From contig SFEP01000049.1 in assembly GCA_004557185.1 (NCBI GenBank), positions 1 through 15,837 on the forward strand: a stretch of DNA of 15,837 bases, read 5' to 3'. The translations under genes and the position numbers were made by a program. The DNA is from Bacteroidales bacterium (GTDB lineage Bacteria > Bacteroidota > Bacteroidia > Bacteroidales > Bacteroidaceae). Below are positions 13,192 to 15,837 of the stretch, one piece after another (position 1 is the first letter of the stretch; every line of letters begins with the position of its first letter). Under the pieces are notes generated by a model, which did no database searches, had not been told where the DNA came from, and was given only the letters and a program-made list of their open reading frames with translations.

Positions 13192-13233
13192 TTGCCCGGA
13201 TACTTCCTGATAGGGTAGGCGTCCCTACTCCTC

Positions 13234-13452
13234 TTAGTCGGTGCATCGTTGTCCTATTTGTCTTTTCACGAAAAAGCATAAATAGGTGTTCTTTTCACTC
13301 CGAACGTTGTCCAAGCAACGCACATAGTTCGTCTGACACCAACCCACCACGTTCAGGTCACGTTCTGCGATGCTGGCATAAGGCATGCCCATCTTTGCCC
13401 GGCCCTCTCTTTTGTCGCAGATAACACATTCCGCGGACTCACATTCCTTCAT
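13234..13452 (-). CDS. Possible 72-residue Cys-rich protein, unknown function
   Basis: An ATG-started frame of 72 codons whose product has seven cysteines, including C-V-I-C at 9-12 and a pair at 39 and 46 in G-W-C-Q-T-N-Y-V-R-C, which could bind a metal. Codon use in the middle part (GAC, CTG, AAC, GTG, CAG, ACG) resembles that of the real genes nearby, and a hairpin terminator with a T run on this strand follows. Against it: no good -7/-33 boxes were seen upstream and I recognise no family. It may also be the remnant of a longer gene. Confidence 0.33.
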   Translation of the reverse strand: MKECESAECVICDKREGRAKMGMPYASIAERDLNVVGWCQTNYVRCLDNVRSEKNTYLCFFVKRQIGQRCTD

Positions 13453-14313
13453 CCCGCATCCTCATTTCGCCACCTATTTTTCATGTCTTCGGCTTTCTTC
13501 CTTCCCTCAAAGCATCCGGAAAAATGTAAATTCTCCCTTTTTCCTCCCATTTTTCCCGTTTCAAAACCGCCAAAACGCAGATTTAGGCCTTTTTTTAAGT
13601 ACTTTTTACACGTATCCCATATCCCTTCTATTTTTCTGGTGTGTTTGGAATGAAAGAAAATTCCCCTCTAATCTGTTGTTCTATAAACATTTGTGTCCAA
13701 AACCGGCCTTTGTGGCTGGCGTAGAATTTGTAGAACGGGGAAGCGTGAGCGTTTGAGCGCAACACGCCCAAAATCTGCAAAAGCGTCGCCCTGATATTTA
13801 CATATAACATACGATAACATTCAGATGTGTTGATACAAAAATATAAATCTACACAATAAAACTACAAACATAAAGACGTAGCAAAACTAACCCGCAGCGT
13901 AAATTACAAATACAAATACAAATAATTTAATAATGAAAATAAGCATTTGTGTTTTGATTTTGCATATCGATAAAAATACAGGGCTCAATACGTCTTGTAA
14001 GTATATGAAAACCAATAGTTATATGGATTTATTCACGTAGATTGATGTAAAACATGCAGCATTTCATGTATAAGGTGGTAGAAGGTCGGCAATACGACTT
14101 TATCACGATAGTAAGTATGTATAAACCATCAAAATACACGTATTAGTGCAATGAAGATGTAGCATAGAATAAGGCGTATTTACATACGCAAAATTTAGGA
14201 GTGTAACGCTTCAAGTACAATGTGAAAGCGCGCTTTACATATATAAATACACATCGTCTTGCAATTTGTTGAACTATGTTTTTATATTTGTTGTTCATGT
14301 GATTTGTTTTCTT

Positions 14314-14338
14314 TATCTTTGTAAACGCGTCAAAGATA
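14314..14338. repeat. Inverted pair of TATCTTTG boxes
   Basis: TATCTTTG (14314-14321) is followed after 9 bases, which include ACGCGT, by its exact reverse complement CAAAGATA (14331-14338). Each half is a perfect Bacteroidetes -7 box, facing each other, but neither has a proper -33 TTTG. The alternative is an operator, perhaps for the XRE regulator encoded 340 bases downstream. Confidence 0.5.
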
Positions 14339-14679
14339 TACTTCTGGTACGCCCCTTGGTATATGTGTGGCCACAGGAACGATTTTTTGTGGGCATTCAT
14401 TACCTCCCTTCTGACCTCCGACCAGGGTAGCGCCTAACTCAAATGGCAATACTTTGGACCGCTGGTAACCTTTCATTTTACACTGAGGTTCCTACGGAGT
14501 GTAGCCTTGTGCATCATGCAAAGTTTATCACGCCGAAAGAGGAGGCTGACGCAATACCTTATTATGAGACTTTGTGCAAATTGTTCTATTTCTCTCCTTT
14601 CCCTAAGATGTAGATGTGGCAGAGAGGAACCCTTAGCTTGCGGAAGTCTGTTCATCATGCTTCGTACAAACTATATTAT

Positions 14680-15258
14680 ATGAAAGATCGTATTCGCCGC
14701 GTCATGGAGTACGCGCACCTGTCTCAACAGGATTTCGCTTTGCGCTTGGGCATGTCGCCCGCATCCCTCTCAAGTATCTTTACTGGGCGCACCAATCCAA
14801 CGAGCAATCACGTAAAGGCCATTCATCACGCCTTTCCGGAAATCAATATTAACTGGCTGATGTTTGGTGAGGGTGAACAGTTGGTGGCTTCATCTTCGGC
14901 AGCGGGACAAGAGTTACCAAATGCAGACGCTCAGCATGCTGATGCAAGTGCTCAGTCATCGCACCTTCAAAAGTCTGATGCACCATCCGTAGCCACACAA
15001 AACTCCTTGGCAAGTGCGGACGGTAGGGCTATGCCTGAGAGAACCTTGTGGGATACAGATGCCTCCATGTCTGACCCGACGTCCCCAGAGACTGCTTCAC
15101 GCTCCACAACACGCACTACTTACGGTTCTCAGTCACGTATGAACGCCTCAAATATGCAAGGCGTGAAAATTATTGACAAACCGAGCCGCAAGATTAAGGA
15201 AATTCGCGTTTTTTTCGATGATGGAACGTATGAATCCTTTGTTCCTTCGTCCAAATAG
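14680..15258 (+). CDS. XRE-type helix-turn-helix regulator with disordered linker
   Basis: A 192-residue protein. Residues 1-65 are a lambda-repressor-like HTH domain: LSQQDFALRLGMSPASLSSI (14-33) contains both DNA-binding helices, and N-W-L-M-F-G-E-G (58-65) is a common end of such domains in Bacteroidetes. Residues 66-160 are a low-complexity linker rich in Ser, Ala, Asp, Gln and Thr. The end, R-K-I-K-E-I-R-V-F-F-D-D-G-T-Y-E-S-F (170-187), is a short beta-like tail seen in related Bacteroidetes regulators. The frame extends upstream to 14614, but ATG 14680 starts directly at the HTH domain. The gene is isolated, with non-coding DNA on both sides; its targets are unknown. Confidence 0.88.
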   Translation: MKDRIRRVMEYAHLSQQDFALRLGMSPASLSSIFTGRTNPTSNHVKAIHHAFPEININWLMFGEGEQLVASSSAAGQELPNADAQHADASAQSSHLQKSDAPSVATQNSLASADGRAMPERTLWDTDASMSDPTSPETASRSTTRTTYGSQSRMNASNMQGVKIIDKPSRKIKEIRVFFDDGTYESFVPSSK

Positions 15259-15679
15259 AGCTTTTGGCATGTGGTGCAAGGTTCCGTTCAGGGCCCAGTC
15301 AGGAGGTAGCATTATCCGCAGCTCGAAAGTATAGTGCCTCCCCCTTCTCCTTATATATAAGAGGACGCTGGAGTTTAGAAATGCGACAACCACCCTTCCC
15401 TTGGGTTATGCTTTCTTTTCTCAGTGTGTGGCGTGTTTTATTCTCCCTCTTGCTTCTTTCCTCACGTGTCTTTGCACCTTTGCGTATGCATTCCATGGAC
15501 AAGGACGTATATGAAATGATACAGCTGCATGGCGCCGCAGCATCGCCTTTATATATAATAGGGAGTGCAAATAGGTGTGTGAGCCTTTCATGAACGGCCT
15601 CTCGCGCCCTTAGTCGCCCGTTGCCCGCCCGGCGCCCCTTTCCCTTCTGCCAAGCATAAAGACCGCCCCCAACAGATGC

Positions 15680-15742
15680 TACGTAAAAAATATCACGTCG
15701 TACGTAAAAAAACTCACGTCGTTCGTAAAATTTTTTACGTAG
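15680..15742. repeat. Three 21-bp repeats with a nested 13-bp inverted repeat
   Basis: Units at 15680-15700, 15701-15721 and 15722-15742 share the pattern T(A/T)CGTAAAA near the start and ACGT near the end; the first two match at 19 of 21 positions. In addition CTACGTAAAAAAT (15679-15691) is the exact reverse complement of 15730-15742, so the array as a whole is also an inverted repeat. The period is two helical turns. It stands about 57 bases upstream of the -33 box of an outgoing promoter, a fitting place for an activator or repressor site. Confidence 0.8.
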
Positions 15743-15799
15743 TCAATCCTTAACAAAGTATTAACGCGTTGTTTATCAATGTAATAAGCATCTGAAAAA

Positions 15800-15830
15800 T
15801 TGTGTATGTCAACAGGATTTTGTACTTTTG
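15800..15830 (+). promoter_or_regulatory. Promoter of a gene beyond the window
   Basis: TACTTTTG (15823-15830) is a perfect -7 box; TTG at 15800-15802, 20 bases upstream, gives three of the four -33 bases. Transcription would begin at about 15836, at the window edge. The gene it serves is not visible. Confidence 0.6.
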
Positions 15831-15837
15831 CGTAGTA

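Larger units (their letters stand above)
12919..14679. other. 1.76-kb gene-poor region between holA and the XRE regulator
   Basis: 12919-13139 shows no recognisable gene or RNA. A terminator is at 13140-13191 and a doubtful Cys-rich ORF at 13234-13452 (minus). 13440-13640 is pyrimidine-rich on the + strand. About 13780-14340 is strikingly AT-rich against a GC-rich background, with a TACAAA triplet repeat (13905-13922), an imperfect long direct repeat (13986-14014 and 14090-14128), a small hairpin GCGTAT/ATACGC (14174-14189), and an inverted pair of -7-like boxes (14314-14338). Open frames in the AT-rich part are Lys/Tyr-rich and unconvincing. No tRNA or rRNA was recognised. Confidence 0.75.
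15259..15837. other. 579-base non-coding end region with repeat array and outgoing promoter
   Basis: After the XRE stop there is no convincing gene. A perfect palindrome CTTATATATAAG lies around 15352-15363 and a similar TTTATATATAATA stretch around 15548. 15594-15660 is C-rich. A 3 x 21-bp array (15680-15742) and a Bacteroidetes promoter (15800-15830) finish the window. One frame at 15381-15593 encodes a hydrophobic stretch, but it has no family resemblance and its composition does not persuade me. Confidence 0.7.

Noticed and set aside
12958..13218. 86-codon + strand frame after holA
   Set aside because: It runs through the terminator hairpin and has no recognisable sequence features.
14143..14400. 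85-codon minus-strand frame in the AT-rich region
   Set aside because: Composition follows local base content (Lys, Tyr, Phe, Ile) and no start signal or family match supports it.
15381..15593. 71-codon frame with a hydrophobic segment after the XRE gene
   Set aside because: The hydrophobic part comes from a T/C-rich tract, the rest is not protein-like, and no proper promoter is present (TGTCTTTG at 15467 lies inside the frame).
1..15837. CD-NTase cyclase or other CBASS, CRISPR or restriction components in the window
   Set aside because: No protein frame shows the G-S-x(n)-D-x-D nucleotidyltransferase pattern together with suitable length; no E2/JAB-like gene, Cas gene or spacer array was found.

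Overview
The window looks like the chromosome of a Bacteroidales bacterium, most likely Prevotellaceae. The evidence is the Bacteroidetes-type promoter motif (TTTG, about 19-21 bases, then TAnnTTTG), the near absence of Shine-Dalgarno sequences, and the gene set: a short AMP nucleosidase beside a stand-alone HsdR-N-type protein and holA, a Nif3 protein next to a C4 zinc-ribbon coiled-coil protein, and an MBOAT/SGNH pair. Genus and species cannot be fixed from this sequence. Family assignments come from recognising motifs in the translations; no search was run.

Positions 1-3700 hold a queuosine locus on the + strand. A Bacteroidetes promoter (75-105) drives a leader that folds base for base like a preQ1-I riboswitch (121-151), followed at once by a YhhQ-type queuosine-precursor transporter (155-859). 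queC (2408-3079) and queF (3143-3601) lie downstream. Between transporter and queC sits a 408-residue protein (910-2136) that I read as TIR domain, one membrane segment, then a STING-type cyclic-dinucleotide receptor domain. STING effectors in bacteria normally pair with an adjacent CD-NTase cyclase (CBASS); no cyclase lies anywhere in this window. This is the most interesting object here. A long perfect hairpin (3619-3687) closes the region.

Positions 3709-9978 are a run of minus-strand genes: an SGNH-like protein and an MBOAT O-acyltransferase (9 bases apart, probable cell-surface acylation pair), a terminator, a zinc-ribbon coiled-coil protein, a Nif3 family protein, a 658-base repeat-rich gap (22-bp tandem array, a MITE-like 90-bp segment with 9-bp direct repeats, and a strong hairpin), and glmM. 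An orphan HsdR-N/PD-(D/E)XK-like protein (10201-10653, minus) is divergent from the AMP nucleosidase gene (10746-11522, plus), which is followed by holA (11872-12918). The amn-holA gap carries two unrelated pairs of exact direct repeats, one of which duplicates the holA start region.

Positions 12919-15837 are gene-poor: a strong terminator, one doubtful Cys-rich small ORF, an AT-rich stretch of several hundred bases, an XRE-type regulator (14680-15258), and a final non-coding stretch with a 3 x 21-bp array upstream of a promoter that fires out of the window.
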